Positions 14,801-35,297 are shown, counted from the stretch's first letter. The stretch is DNA of 64,000 bases from Mesaphorura yosii (GCA_009869945.1 WIXG01000061.1:186001-250000), one strand, 5' to 3'. The notes: generated by a model from the sequence alone, not told the origin. Program-made: numbers and translations.

Positions 14801-16275
14801 GACAAAGCGAAGCGAGTCGAAGTAGCGGCTGAAATGAGACGTGAGCACATTTAAACTCTCCGGATACCCGTATCAAATGCTTATTGATCTCTGGCCTCAA
14901 ATTCTGGAAGAAGAATTTCAAAAATCCAGAAAACCCATTTTAAACATTTTAAAGTGTGTTTTTATAATGTTCATCCGTTCATCGTTGTCGCTGCACGGAA
15001 GGCTCGTTATTTTGTGGTGACTGCGGCTATGACCATGTTTCCTGGGTCACAGCACGCCACGTCACTCGGTCATTGTTCGCCGTGCTGCAAAGTGACACAC
15101 TGGATAATAGAAGAATGCGACTAACCGCTTAGGCTGAGTGCTGCTGCACTGTTCGAAGGTAGCGTTCTGTTGCTAATCTTTTATTTCTCACACGAAGCTA
15201 CAAAATACCACAAAACATTAATGCAATCCGCATTTGTGCTTTCAGATTTTTCCAAATCCCTTCGCGTGTATTGTGTCCATTTCATTCTCTCTGCGTGGCT
15301 GAATAACGCGTAACAATGTATGAGGGAAGGTAACTAACCGTGCCGTCTGTTTTTACAACGCGTATTCAGAGTGCGACTAATGCAAATGTGTTTAGTGCTG
15401 CTGGAGCAAGAGATTAAATCTATCTCCGAGTACGAGAGTGACAAATAACAAAATTCAAATGAAATGAAATGCATTCGAACCCAAGTCTGCTTGACGTGCT
15501 TGCCCGACCCGGTCGGATCGAAAAAGTTCGTGGTTCTTTTTCCTGGACATGTAAAAATCCTACTCTAAGGTCTAAAAGCGTCGTAGTCGTATGCTAATAA
15601 TTGAACAGAAATCAAATACGCATAATACTCTTACTTGAGATTAAAATGGGCTGACCCAAAGTAGATTTTGGCATTAAAAGCGGTGCGAGAACTGGATTAG
15701 CGCCGCAAATTCAAGCTCAGGCTGTTCGCGACGCGGTTTAGTTTGATGGAGTCAGAGGCCTGTGGTCCGTGCATTTTGGTGACCATGATGATGATGTAAC
15801 TCGAAACATGACATGCAATTTGCCTATTCATGCCACTCATTCAATGCCTCCTCGTGTATTTTAGATACGAAATACGGCGAGGAGTGCATTATAAAGAGAT
15901 TATAAAACAATATGCCAAGCAGCCAAGTTATGCGGCCGGGGAGAGAAGAGAAAGGAAGGCTGGGTTCCTGTGATCATGAATGAATGAACGAATCAATCAA
16001 AAATTATATGGTACAAGATATTCTGAATTTACAATTCTCGAACCGAGCTCGCTATGACTGTGACTCGGCTCTCGATAAATGTTTCAACTCGATTCACAAA
16101 TTGGCTGGCAGTTTAAAACGAAAAGCGAGTGCTGGCCGCGGCCTGAATCCCAATCGAGCGATGCGGCCTGAACAGAATTTAAATTCGCATGACACTCCTT
16201 GTCTTGCCATTCCCCGTGTGATCAAGCAATCGTTGTCTATTATGCGAAGAGAAAGTCGCGTTTCAGACTGAAATC
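8878..16275. other. Gene-poor non-coding DNA downstream of the homeobox gene
   Basis: Many short overlapping frames occur on both strands (the longest are about 176 and 142 codons near 9.7-11.2 kb), with no domain and no consistent splice chain. I see no tRNA-like or rRNA-like sequence. It lies 3' of the Six-type homeobox gene and may contain its regulatory DNA, by analogy with gene deserts around other Six genes. That is inference only. Confidence 0.4.
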
Positions 16276-16281
16276 AGGCTA
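16276..16281 (-). terminator. Poly(A) signal of the Six3/6 gene
   Basis: The minus strand reads AATAAA about 340 bp past the stop codon at 16619, giving a short 3' UTR. Confidence 0.6.
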
Positions 16282-16618
16282 TTTATTAATCTATACACAT
16301 AAATAAACACACCCAGAATATTAATCATACGGATTAAATGGAAAAGACGAACGACGAAACTTGCAGACTGCACACGATAAATTAGGTAATTGCTGTAATA
16401 TGCCGAACGAACAACCTGCACACAGTCTGCTATTGTCGATTCGGTTTCTGCAAATTCTGTGCCGAGCTTCAAAAATAAAAGCAAGTATTGCACCATTGAC
16501 TGTTTCAAGCGGAACCAAAACACATTTACTTTGTAATTTGTGGTTATTAACATTTTCACTGCACTGCACTGTCCACTTGTTATTTACTCCGTGTTGGAGG
16601 TGGAAGGCTAAGTCAAAG

Positions 16619-25863
<9,245 letters not shown>

Positions 25864-28813
25864 CTTAATTCACAAAACGTAAAAATCAATTCACAACCAC
25901 TGCCACGGGGTCTTTTTTTCAGTTTTCTTTCATTGATTGAATGTCTCACACCAAATTGGTCAATGTTTACATTTCCGATTCGACACAAATACGAAAAAAA
26001 CAACTGGAGAGAAAAATTCGAAGATGGAACACACGAAATCCTCACCCGTCACGCGACGCCACGAGTCACAAAGTATCGAAGTGTCAAATTCAGGAAAATT
26101 CTGAGCCGAAATTCTTAGCTTGACTTCACTTTAGTTGGCACTGCACTTACATATGACAAAGTGAGACTTTTGCGAACGCCAACAATGATACGACGACGGG
26201 AAGCGACAGATAAATCGTGAATGTTTGTTTACGGAGCGATTTAGTAATTGGATGTCAATTGGTCATCGGAGAGGGAAGGAATGAGCTGTTTTTTATCACT
26301 GCGTATCAGTATATGATTATTATTACACCGCGTATTATTGTCGTGATTATTACGTGTATTCGACCGGTGGTTCGCAGGCTGGGTCGCTGTAATAGGCTGG
26401 GTAGTGTTGGCAGTGTTGTTATAATGGTTGGAAGGAGCGAGGGAGCTATGAGAGGGCACTATCAGTGCAGTATTGTATAGCGATCTCAGAGTGATAGCCC
26501 ATGCACACCGGGTAAGAGAGCCGTTCGCAGACGTGGCTAGGAGAGCTGGTGTGGTTTCCTTCTGCAGAAGGGGTTAGTGAGAACAGGAGGACTATTATTG
26601 AGATTGTATTGGAGTATCAGTTTAAGATTGGTTGTCTCGGGGTGGAGCCAACGCTGTTACGCGATAGCCGGGCTCCGTGGCTACCTAATCAAGGCTATCG
26701 GCCCAGCAAGCAAGCAGCCAAGCACCAGCGCACTGCAGTGCAGCGCGGCACCGCATTGCACTGCCAGGCCACGGCTGCATGGTTCCTGCCTGCTCGTCGA
26801 AAAGTGCTTTTAAAGATACACGACCGGAGTTGGTTGTAATATCGCCCTTTTTTCTCTCCTCAGGATCCGCCTCGATTCTCACATTCCCATGGCAACTTCC
26901 TCAATCAACGTCAGCCCAGTTGCCAATGAACAATAGGAGTTGCTTTCAAACCTCTTGTTTGGGGATGGATATTGGATACGGGGATCACAGGTTCCCTCGC
27001 GATCTCGCGTCCAACCTGCTGCACCAGAATCATGCTCGACTTGTATCACATCATAAGATACAAGATGAGTCTTACATTTAGCCAAGCCAAGCCTATCTTT
27101 GCCTGTCTGATTTTCGCTGAATCTCGCATTAATTCGTAATTCTAAGCATTTGACTCGCCTGTGACTACGCTCATGAATTTGGTGTAGACGTAAATTTAGA
27201 AGCTGACGAGCTTTCATTCTATAACTGCGAGCTTTCATGAGTTGCGCTGCTTTTCGATCAATAAAATGCACCGCATCTTAATTCTTGAATTGCGAATTTT
27301 CCAGAAACGGGAAGTAAAGTTTGGAATTTTGACCAAACCTCTTTAATCTGTCACTGCATATTCAACAACTTTATGCAGCATTCGCGTTTCAACTCGAATT
27401 TCGAAAAAGTCTTTCGGCGACTTGGCAGGATTTAATAGGAGTCTATCAAACCGTAGTTAATCAATGGTCGGACAGATTGGCGTCGTTAATTTGGAACGAA
27501 TGCTACTAAATTTTACAGGAATGGGCAGCCATTAATTAAAGCCTGCTTGTCCGCGTTTTTATCACGTTTGGATTAGAATTATTGGAGGCGTCAGGGATTA
27601 ATTGATGCCGTGGCTTATTGATGGAGACCAGACTCATAAAAAATTGAATTCACGGCTGCACGGCCTCAGCAGCCGAGCTCGAAGTGTTGTTGGAGAGTGT
27701 GGGAAATGAAATGAGACACGCGAATAATGACGCTGGCTACTTGATGCTGCTCTCAAGTACTCTTCAAACACTTTAGAATTTGAATTAGTCAACTGTCTCT
27801 GACTGACTCCAATTTATTAGTCTAACGCCTGTGTCTGTGAAATTGCTCAACTTCCAGACGCTCCGTTACTATTAATAATCATCGAGCACGCCTGGCGTTC
27901 GGATTCGTGTCTCACTCTCAGTTGGACAGGCGACGATCGCCAGCAGAAGCCGCGGCAAGAAATGTCCCATGCTGAGTGTTTGGACAATCGCGTAACCGTA
28001 ATCCTCCTTATTTACTATCCCGTTGTGAACCTGTCTACATACGCGCTGAGACGGACTTTAGTGCATGCCAATTACAACAAAACTACAGTGTTTTGACGAG
28101 AGGTTGCCTACTTTAAACAAGCTGGGCACTAATTGATTGTGATCCTTTGATTGTACTGGCTACAGATTGTAACTTGTCATAATTCATCTCTTTCCGTAAA
28201 TGCTTGAGATTTTGCCTTGAGTTTAGACTTCAACGTGGAAGAATCTACGATGAACTTCCAAGCGCGCCAAGAATGTGTATTCTGGCCTTCTGAGATGTGA
28301 AGGTAAAGGTTTCGGGGTGTTGGAAGCCGAAAAGAATCTGCCATGCTTGTCGGACATCTCTCTGCAGTGAAAGAAATGAATTACTGAACAGCCGAGCTTG
28401 GAGAACACGATCGTTAGAGAGCAGCATGTTAACCTAGCACATTACTGCTACTGCTATCACTCCCAAATTCGGCAGGGGTGAACTCCATTATGAACGTTCT
28501 TTCTTGCCAACATCTTGTGCTGGTCAGGTTTGCAAATTTTCATGCGTCATCAATTTGATGTAATTATAGGGCTTCAGTTAACTTTATCTAATAAAGAAAT
28601 GCTTAGTTTGATCGATTTGATGTCGACAACGAGCGAGTTTTGTTGGATCAATAATGTGTGTGGCAGTACAGATCTAATGTCGGTTGAAAGGGAGTGAAAG
28701 GTTACTTTAGTCATTACCATTCTGTGAAGTTGACTTGCACGTGAAGCACTACACACCTTTAAAGCTCGTTATGAGTGAAAGCACAGACAAAAGTTAATGG
28801 ACGCTAGTAAATT
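25864..28813. other. Upstream region of the Six3/6 gene
   Basis: This stretch should contain the first exon(s) and promoter of the homeobox gene, but I could not define them. A GC-richer block at about 26640-26800 includes the perfect 12 bp palindrome GCACTGCAGTGC at 26730-26741. Frames on either strand (130 codons minus at 26879-27271, about 60 codons near 28.2-28.7 kb) have no recognisable domains and are not called. Confidence 0.4.
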
Positions 28814-29012
28814 GTATATTAAAGTTCGCTCACTTGCCGATTAGCTTGAAAATAAACAACTTTTTTCCCAAACAATATTATTTCTTATGAGAGAATTACG
28901 GTCAAAGTGACCAGGATCACTAGTATCCATGGCATTCACCTTGCAAAAAACATAAAATTGAAGATTTTCAGATTTCGAAGGTGTCTGAAGAAGTGAGCGA
29001 ACTTTAATATAC
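28814..29012. mobile_element. MITE-like element with 22 bp terminal inverted repeats
   Basis: The segment begins GTATATTAAAGTTCGCTCAC (28814 on) and ends with its exact reverse complement (28991-29012), 22 bp perfect at each end and 199 bp overall. The interior carries no convincing frame. This is the structure of a non-autonomous DNA transposon. No clear target-site duplication is seen, so a simple inverted repeat or RNA hairpin remains possible. It ends 28 bp before the first recognised exon of the roadblock-type gene. Confidence 0.6.
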
Positions 29013-29040
29013 CATATCGTCAAAAAAAACTTTGGCACAG

Positions 29041-29555
29041 ACAATGTTGGTCAGACTGCGGAAACTGCAGATGTGCCAGCAGAATCGTGTGAAACTGGTC
29101 AACATGACGATGCATTCGACATGTTCCAGGGTTTAGGAACGGTCGCCGGCGTCTTGCTGATGAATAAGGAAGGTACGCAAGCGCAAGGCTGTGCTGGAGT
29201 GATTCTATCATCTTACTTTTTGGGAATCTTCACAGGATACATTGTCAGGTCAAACATGGATGAAGGAACAAGTGGGTTGTACTGTAGCGTGGCCAAGCAG
29301 ATTCTCCACACTGTTCTCACGCGACTTTCGCGAAAAGGGGACGGGCAAGAGCAGCAACCGAAATTGAACTTGATTCGGATAAACTGCTGCACTCAAGAAT
29401 TGATCATATTTCCAAGTATGTGAACCAATATTGCAAAGGCCAAAGTAATCGAATGCATTTGTGCGTCTTGTTTAGTGCAAGAGGAGGCTTTGAATTTGAT
29501 CATCGTTCAACGTTTCGCGGAAGAAGATGGACCCGCTGAGACGGAGAATTTGTAA
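29041..29555 (+). CDS. Roadblock/LC7-type dynein light chain-like protein (5' end incomplete)
   Basis: Exons 29041-29172, 29236-29415 and 29476-29555 join in frame, with introns of 63 and 60 bp. Removing the 63 bp intron aligns the product with the roadblock fold: a first strand (GTVAGVLLMNKEG), then SNMDEG where the family has a Ser/Thr-Met-Asp turn, a helix (YCSVAKQILHTVL), then LNLIRINCCTQELIIFP and a last strand LNLIIVQ before an acidic tail. Roadblock proteins dimerise and link cargo or regulators to cytoplasmic dynein, or serve in Ragulator- and MglB-like scaffolds. The exon begins at a CAG acceptor (29040), so the start codon lies in an unseen upstream exon; the first in-frame ATG here would cut into the domain. 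It is divergent from canonical DYNLRB, so the sub-family is unsure. Confidence 0.7.
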
Positions 29556-29779
29556 TACGATTTAATATCTTGAGTATTATTCACAATTGTCACTCTAATA
29601 TCTTTAAGGTGAACTGGGTCTTAAATGAATGTTACTAGTTTATAAGTCAATTGCTCCAAAATTATTAAAATTAAACCCGCATTATTTATATGTCCAAGCT
29701 TAAAAGCAAAAACAATGGTCGTATGAAATAAATGAGTATTGCTACTAATTACTTAAGCTAATTGTCAAACTATAAAACA

Positions 29780-32363
29780 TCATGTCGGAAACGACGTCGT
29801 ATTTGTGGTGACGATTTTTTTCGGCAGATTGTACCCCTTCGCAATTACTTCTTTCGAGCCCGTCCACACCTGTGCACCAAAAAATCCATCAATTTAGAGA
29901 TTAACAATGAGATTGGGTGGGGTCAAGTGTTCAAGGTGTGAATGTGAACCTGAGTTCCATACAAAAGTGTGGAATCGAATACCGTTTTACCAGCACCAAA
30001 TACTTTCTTGAAGATGGAACTGCTATTGCCATTGGGATCATCGCTCAGATCATCTGCCGGCTCAGGCACTAATTCAAAGAAAATATATTGTTAAAAATTC
30101 TTCAGGGCATTTATTTTTTCGTTTACGATTGGACGGTACATAAAACATAAAATGGGAGATTGAATAAATTAGAATAAATTACATATAAAATTTACTTTTC
30201 ATAAAATCGAGAATGAGACTGTTGACGTAGTTTGGCATTTCTTGAGGTAAAAAGTGTCCGCCACCTTCGACGATCTTCAACGTGAAGTTTTCGACGTATT
30301 CTGAGGATTTGCAAATCATTTCCAACGTACAGAATGGGTCTGAATTGCCGACAATCAGTAGCGTTGGGACAGTGGACTTCTTCAGCGGTTTTTTGTACTT
30401 CTTTTGGCGGAGGAGCAACGTCCTGAAGTAGTTGATAGGTCCGACCCAATCTTCTGCAAAGAGAAACGGGTTATTAATGACAGGATAAAATTACACCTGA
30501 AATTTCCTTACCGTATCTGGAAAATGTGTACTTGAAAGCTTCCACGTCTTGCTGCGTCATGTTGCCTCGTTTGCTTTTCAACATTTTCGCGAATACACGG
30601 TTGAAAATGTGCACATCTTGCTTCATTTCTTCCTTCTCAGGGAAATATGGAACCGCACAGAAATAATACCACCTAAAATTCAAAATTTACTCATTGTAAT
30701 AGCAGTGATTGCAGTTTGAATGGTCTGTCGAATACCCTGCATTGGTTGTCCGTCCCATCGACAGTTCTTGAAGGAATGACAACGGGTGCGCGCTGCCGAT
30801 TGATACGAAATGGTCAACAGCGTCTGGAAATTCGTTGAGAAAATACCATGCCACTAAACCGCCCAGTCCATGTGACACAATCGAACACTTCTGGCGACCT
30901 GTGAGTAATTTCAAGAAATGTTACCAGGACTCATAGCGCGACATTGTTCCAAGTCCAAAAGTTCAAAGATTACTTTACCCAATGCCAGCAGGAAGAAGTG
31001 AAGTTCGTGAACCAGCAACGAAATGTCGTATTCACTTTGAGATCGTGGTTTGTCTGAGTCACCAAAGCCTTTCATATCGATCGCGACGACCCAGTAGTAC
31101 GTTGATAAATTACGGAGCTGATAACGCCATGAATACCAAAATTCTGGATATCCATGAATCAGGAGTAAAAGCCGATTACTTCGGTCTCCACGTTCCACGT
31201 AGTGGAATTTACGGTGCTGCAACAAGAGGCAAGATTAAAAATTCATTAGAGAGCAGCTAAACAGAGTGTATCAAAGTATTTGTTGATCAATGAGTAAAAC
31301 GCCGTTATCTCCCCGAGATAATGCAAACTACTATTATTTACTTGGATGCCAATAGTTGGGGAAGATCACAAACGTAATACTGAAAGATGCTGCCACTTTC
31401 CAGAGTGCAAACGACTTCTAATGAGTTTTATGATGACGATAAGATGAGCATGGCTTTCTCACATGATGAACAATGTCCCGCTGCATGGTCGGCTCGTGCA
31501 TGAGTTCAAAACTCTTATTATCATCCTCTTAAATTCCCATGAATTGCATCAGACTAGTGCTAATCAACAGCTAGCCAAAGTTCAGTTCATGAAGAAAGTG
31601 ACTAATCGTCACTTCGTGAGGTTATCTCTCTTAAAGAAAGAATCATTATCATTACATGTGCCATCCACAGCTTAGGCGTGAATTATGGCTGGCTGCCTAT
31701 CACTCACGGTCACAGCTTCAAATGGTCACTTGGCCAGTCCAAATTCTCAATTTTGTTACACTTGGAACGGCTCCGACGCAATCTACGCAATTTTGTTAGT
31801 TCCGGGATTTGGGACTGAATATGAATATTAAGCGTTACTTTCCAAGCAGCATGAACTGGCAAATAAATTCCGTTTCAAGGGATACGACGCCAACTGAAAT
31901 AGCAAAGGACTGACTTAGAAAAATTATCTGGGAACAAGTGTCTGGGAACAATTCTAAGGAAAAAATTGTCTGGAAACATTTTCTCCAAGACAATTTTGTT
32001 CCAGACAAATTGTTGGAGCAAGTCAACTACGCAACTCATGCAACAACTATGATTTCTGGAACTTGTGCTTATCACAACGCGTCGCCGCAACAAATTTCTA
32101 CTTTTGCGAATATGCTTCGGTTTGGAAATATTCTGGCAGAATTGCAAGCAAAAATCTCAAAAATGACTTACGGATAATTTAGCGTACTGATGCGAGCCAT
32201 TCTCTTCGTCTGTGAGACAGCTCGGTGGGACGGAAATCCTCTGATTATTGTTGTACATGCTCGGATGCAGAATGAGATTGAAGAAGTAGAAAAATATGTT
32301 GCGGACGCAGTGGAAACAAATCCAAAAGTAGAGTCGGATCGTGAGCAGCCACAAGGACAACAT
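29780..32363 (-). CDS. Membrane-anchored epoxide-hydrolase-like (EPHX3/4 family) protein, nucleophile lost
   Basis: Residues 1-64 (32363-32172) hold an N-terminal hydrophobic anchor followed by PPSCLTDEENGSHQYAKLS, typical of EPHX3/4-type proteins. The exon 31216-30979 adds FHYVERG, the oxyanion motif HGYPEF (residues 85-90) and FGDSDKP. The third exon starts at 30898. The nucleophile elbow, HDWGG in active enzymes, reads SHGLGG: the catalytic Asp is Gly at residue 154. The cap Tyr (PINYFR), acid Asp (GNSDPF) and catalytic His (GGGHFLPQ) remain. Active relatives hydrolyse lipid epoxides at the ER membrane; this one is probably inactive or altered. A stop lies at 30179, but a donor at 30196 can splice in frame to 30068-29950 and 29869-29780, adding a 69-residue tail; which form is used is uncertain. 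Its 3' end faces the roadblock-type gene. Confidence 0.85.
31927..32009. repeat. Cluster of short direct and inverted repeats in an intron
   Basis: TCTGGGAACAA occurs at 31927-31937 and again at 31941-31951. A variant, TTGTCTGGAAACA, lies at 31966-31978, and an inverted copy, TGTTCCAGACAA, at 31998-32009. The cluster lies inside the first intron of the hydrolase-like gene and could fold back on itself. Origin and function are not visible. Confidence 0.65.
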
Positions 32364-34477
32364 CGTGTCTTCGTGTTTAGCAATTTGAAAGTCTCCGAAA
32401 AAGACGCATCCACTAGGTTTCACAGCCCACCGTGTTCAGCGGAAGAGACTTGCCAGGTCGCACTTGACAATTGTCGTCACGTCCTCGAAGAATAAGAAAT
32501 GCCTTTAATCTTGGTCTTGAACTTGACCATCACTTTTCAGTGTTGAGTGTTAAAATCGCAATAAAAGAAACTTCACACTCACGGGCACTGCTTTTATGTA
32601 AAAAGACGCAAGCTGATTCTATGAATATGGAAAAATGTGCTTCTGCTCTATAAACGACAATGACATCAATGTGTCAACAAGGTTAAGGTTAACAGATCAT
32701 TTAAACATGATGTACGTTCCCATTTTCAACCCATTTATCTTCGCTAAATAACAAGTCCCAGCTCCAACGATGCAAGACCTGCTACTGCCACCCAGTTTGC
32801 AACCGATTTGTCTAGCTAATGCTAAATATGGCAGCCTCTTACAACAATCTCTCCATGGCTTTGTCGTGAAAATCGTGATCAGTTTTGCAGTTTGCACCAA
32901 TCTGAATTTCTTCACACTTCACTTGCACTTGTAATTTGCACTGGACTGACGCAACTGCAATTTTAAGATTAATTTATCCTTTTGCGTCTTACGGGCTAAT
33001 CACTGCAACTAAAAGCAAATGCAAACTTCTTCAGACTTCCGAATCCTATCAGATGCAAATTGTAACTGACACAAGTGCGTAGTGCTGGACCGAAACCAAT
33101 ACTCGCCTTCACACGTTGTGACAAATCAAACTCATGAAGTGTGCTTTACAAAACACTGCTAATCGCTAATCATTTCATTACTTAATCTAACCTACTATGC
33201 AAAGACTGCCTTTGATTTTAAAATACACACACAACTGATAAAGACAAACAGGCAGTACAAAGTTCAAGTGAGTTAAAGGTCGCCCAATGCATGTGTACAA
33301 GCTTGGGTGAATCGTCATCGTCATCATCATCAGCAGTCCAGTCATCATCACCATCATCAGTCGCATCTCGTAGCGTCGAGTCGTCAGACGGATCAAGCAC
33401 ACATCCTAATCATTTATCAAACCAAGAGGGTGGATGTGGGAAGATAATCTTGAGTGAACAGCCAAAATAATTGTAGGTGGATGTTCGATGCGACTTGACC
33501 ACGGAAATAATTAAACGAATTACGACAAGCATGGAGAAAAGACTCTGTTGTTAAATTCGCGAACCACAAGATCATGCTTACAATAATAACACGTATGAAT
33601 GTGCGAAGTTAGCAAGTTTCGCAATCGCAGGATTTGTCAAATCATCAATTACGAAATACGAGACAAATCCATGACTCATACTTTACTTTATCAGATCGCA
33701 TCGTGAATGACGAAGTGGTTGGTAAAGATGGCCCGTCGAGCTGAGACCCACATGAATGAATGCTCGAATGTTGAGGTGGCGCAGGTCTCATGACCTAGCA
33801 AAAAGGCCAACGATTCACGATGCCAGGTCGCACCAGTGCTCGTAATTTTACTCCGCATACGTTGCAGTCCAACAATGGGAATATGGGAAAGGGAAATAGC
33901 CAACTTGACGGAAGATGAATCGGAATTCCTATGAAATGTGAAATCAATACGAGTCAGACGATACAACATTCCATCTTATTTGACCAGCCCAACTGCCCAA
34001 CTCGTTTCTTCGAGATAATCCTTTACCTTTTTACTAATTTGTAGCTGCTACCTGTCCATTCTATGAAACAACTCGGGAAGAATCGAGTGCACAGTCACAG
34101 GCCAACCTAGTCTGCCTCTGGGAATTAAATTAAAAATAGCAACTGGAAGTCGCTCATTCGTCATGCGTCATGCTCGCGTACGTTTTTACCATAAAACATG
34201 AAAGAAATAACATTGAGTCAACATTGCCTGGAGAATTTCTGTCTCATTACGGCGTGGACGCTAGGAAGAGCACGTACAGGAAGTTAGCTCTCGATTTGCT
34301 AGATTTGTGTTAATTGCCAATTATCAGAGTTCTTGGAAATTTTGCTCGCGTAGTGCCCACTTTAGGGTGTACTTTTCCTTGAAGAGTTTCAGCAACAGTT
34401 GGAATCGAGCGTTTGACGAACTCATACTCAAGACGCTTTCTCGTACCGTCAACAAATCGTGACTTGTGAGGTTGACA
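32364..34477. other. Intergenic DNA between two divergent genes
   Basis: It separates the start of the hydrolase-like gene (minus) from the start of the secreted-protein gene (plus), so it should hold both promoters. Small frames here (under 102 codons) show no domain. A TCA/TCG trinucleotide run lies at 33311-33360. No RNA gene is seen. Confidence 0.5.
33311..33360. repeat. Imperfect TCA/TCG microsatellite
   Basis: Imperfect trinucleotide repeat, mainly (TCA)n with TCG and CAG interruptions. It creates a false Asp-rich frame on the minus strand. Confidence 0.6.
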
Positions 34478-35237
34478 ATGTCGGCTCCGTCAATTATTCT
34501 GGCATTGTTGGTCCCCTTCCTAATCGGGCTGCAGGTGATCACAGGCGTGCGAGCTGATTCACAAGCGCTCAGTGGCGGTGACGGTGACACAGAAACGATG
34601 CTGAATCCCTTCCAGAACGCAGATCTTGACATCAGTCTCGCGCAAATGAAAACGGAAGAAATTCTGGATTTGCTGGAACGAAGGTAAACGTGACGAAGCT
34701 TACTAATCAATCTTATCTCAAAGGAACATCGCGTGACCTTGGTTGCGGGCTATTATTTCCAGGTTGAAGGACAAACTTCGCGATCAAAGGGAGCCAAAAA
34801 TGATGTTTGAGGAGTACACGGATCAGGACATTGCCGGTCAGTTGAATTGAGGCCCACTGGCAGTTTCTAATGTTGAGAAATTAAAGCTCGTTTTGTTTTC
34901 TCAGAGACATGCGCCACGTATTCGTCCATCGAATGTGGTGGAAAGGTCCTGAAAGCACTTGCAGGCAACGGAGCAGTGAGCATACAGAAGAAATGCAAAG
35001 TCCGAAAGGTGAGTCCAATACAACGCTATGGCCTTATATGGTTTAAGTCGGCTAATACCATAATTATGAATGCTACAGGAATTTCTGGAATGTATCGACT
35101 ATCAGAGACGCACTTGCAAGGAGCTTGCAAACAACAAGCTGTTTCCAGTACTTCCACCCAAAAGAACCATTCGGGAAACGCAAGAGAAAGTCTGGAGAGC
35201 GTTGTGGTCGTCAGGCGCTTGCACACTGGCGATTTAA
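34478..35237 (+). CDS. Small secreted six-cysteine protein, unknown family
   Basis: Four exons (34478-34683, 34763-34836, 34905-35008, 35079-35237) join in frame to give 180 residues. The ATG at 34478 starts a clear signal peptide: a hydrophobic run IILALLVPFLIGL, with likely cleavage after GVRA. The mature protein has an acidic, low-complexity lead, a short helical part (MKTEEILDLLERR) and a C-terminal domain with exactly six cysteines (ETCAT, IECGG, KKCKV, LECID, RTCKE, GACTL), enough for three disulfides. The first in-frame GTG upstream is ignored because it would put charged residues before the signal peptide. I do not recognise the family; an extracellular hormone-like, cuticular or carrier role is possible but unproved. 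Its 3' end runs into the Brahma-like gene on the other strand. Confidence 0.8.
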
Positions 35238-35291
35238 TTTTGAAATACAACAACTGTATCTTGCTTCAACAGTGTCTCGTGGTACTATTAT

Positions 35292-35297
35292 TTTATT
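35292..35297 (-). terminator. Poly(A) signal of the Brahma-like gene
   Basis: AATAAA on the minus strand, about 130 bp past the Brahma-like stop and 55 bp beyond the stop of the convergent secreted-protein gene. Confidence 0.5.

Noticed and set aside
15984..16271. A 95-codon plus-strand frame next to the Optix 3' end
   Set aside because: No domain; it lies at the 3' flank of Optix and has no acceptor or promoter evidence.
26879..27271. A 130-codon minus-strand frame upstream of Optix
   Set aside because: No domain, no conserved motif; considered as a 5' exon but no donor/acceptor pair links it in frame.
28223..28427. Small minus-strand frame with a possible acceptor (TTTCACTGCAG)
   Set aside because: Only about 60 codons, no recognisable family, and no in-frame partner exon found.
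31938..32177. A 79-codon plus-strand frame over the repeat cluster
   Set aside because: It lies in the hydrolase intron and depends on the repeated words; no domain.
32190..32495. A 101-codon plus-strand frame
   Set aside because: Antisense to the first coding exon of the hydrolase-like gene, whose minus-strand reading (PPSCLTDEENGSHQY) is clearly the real one.
33187..33402. Asp-rich minus-strand frame
   Set aside because: Created by the TCA/TCG microsatellite.
34324..34710. A 128-codon minus-strand frame considered as a missing Brahma exon
   Set aside because: It is antisense to the signal-peptide exon of the secreted protein and has no bromodomain features.
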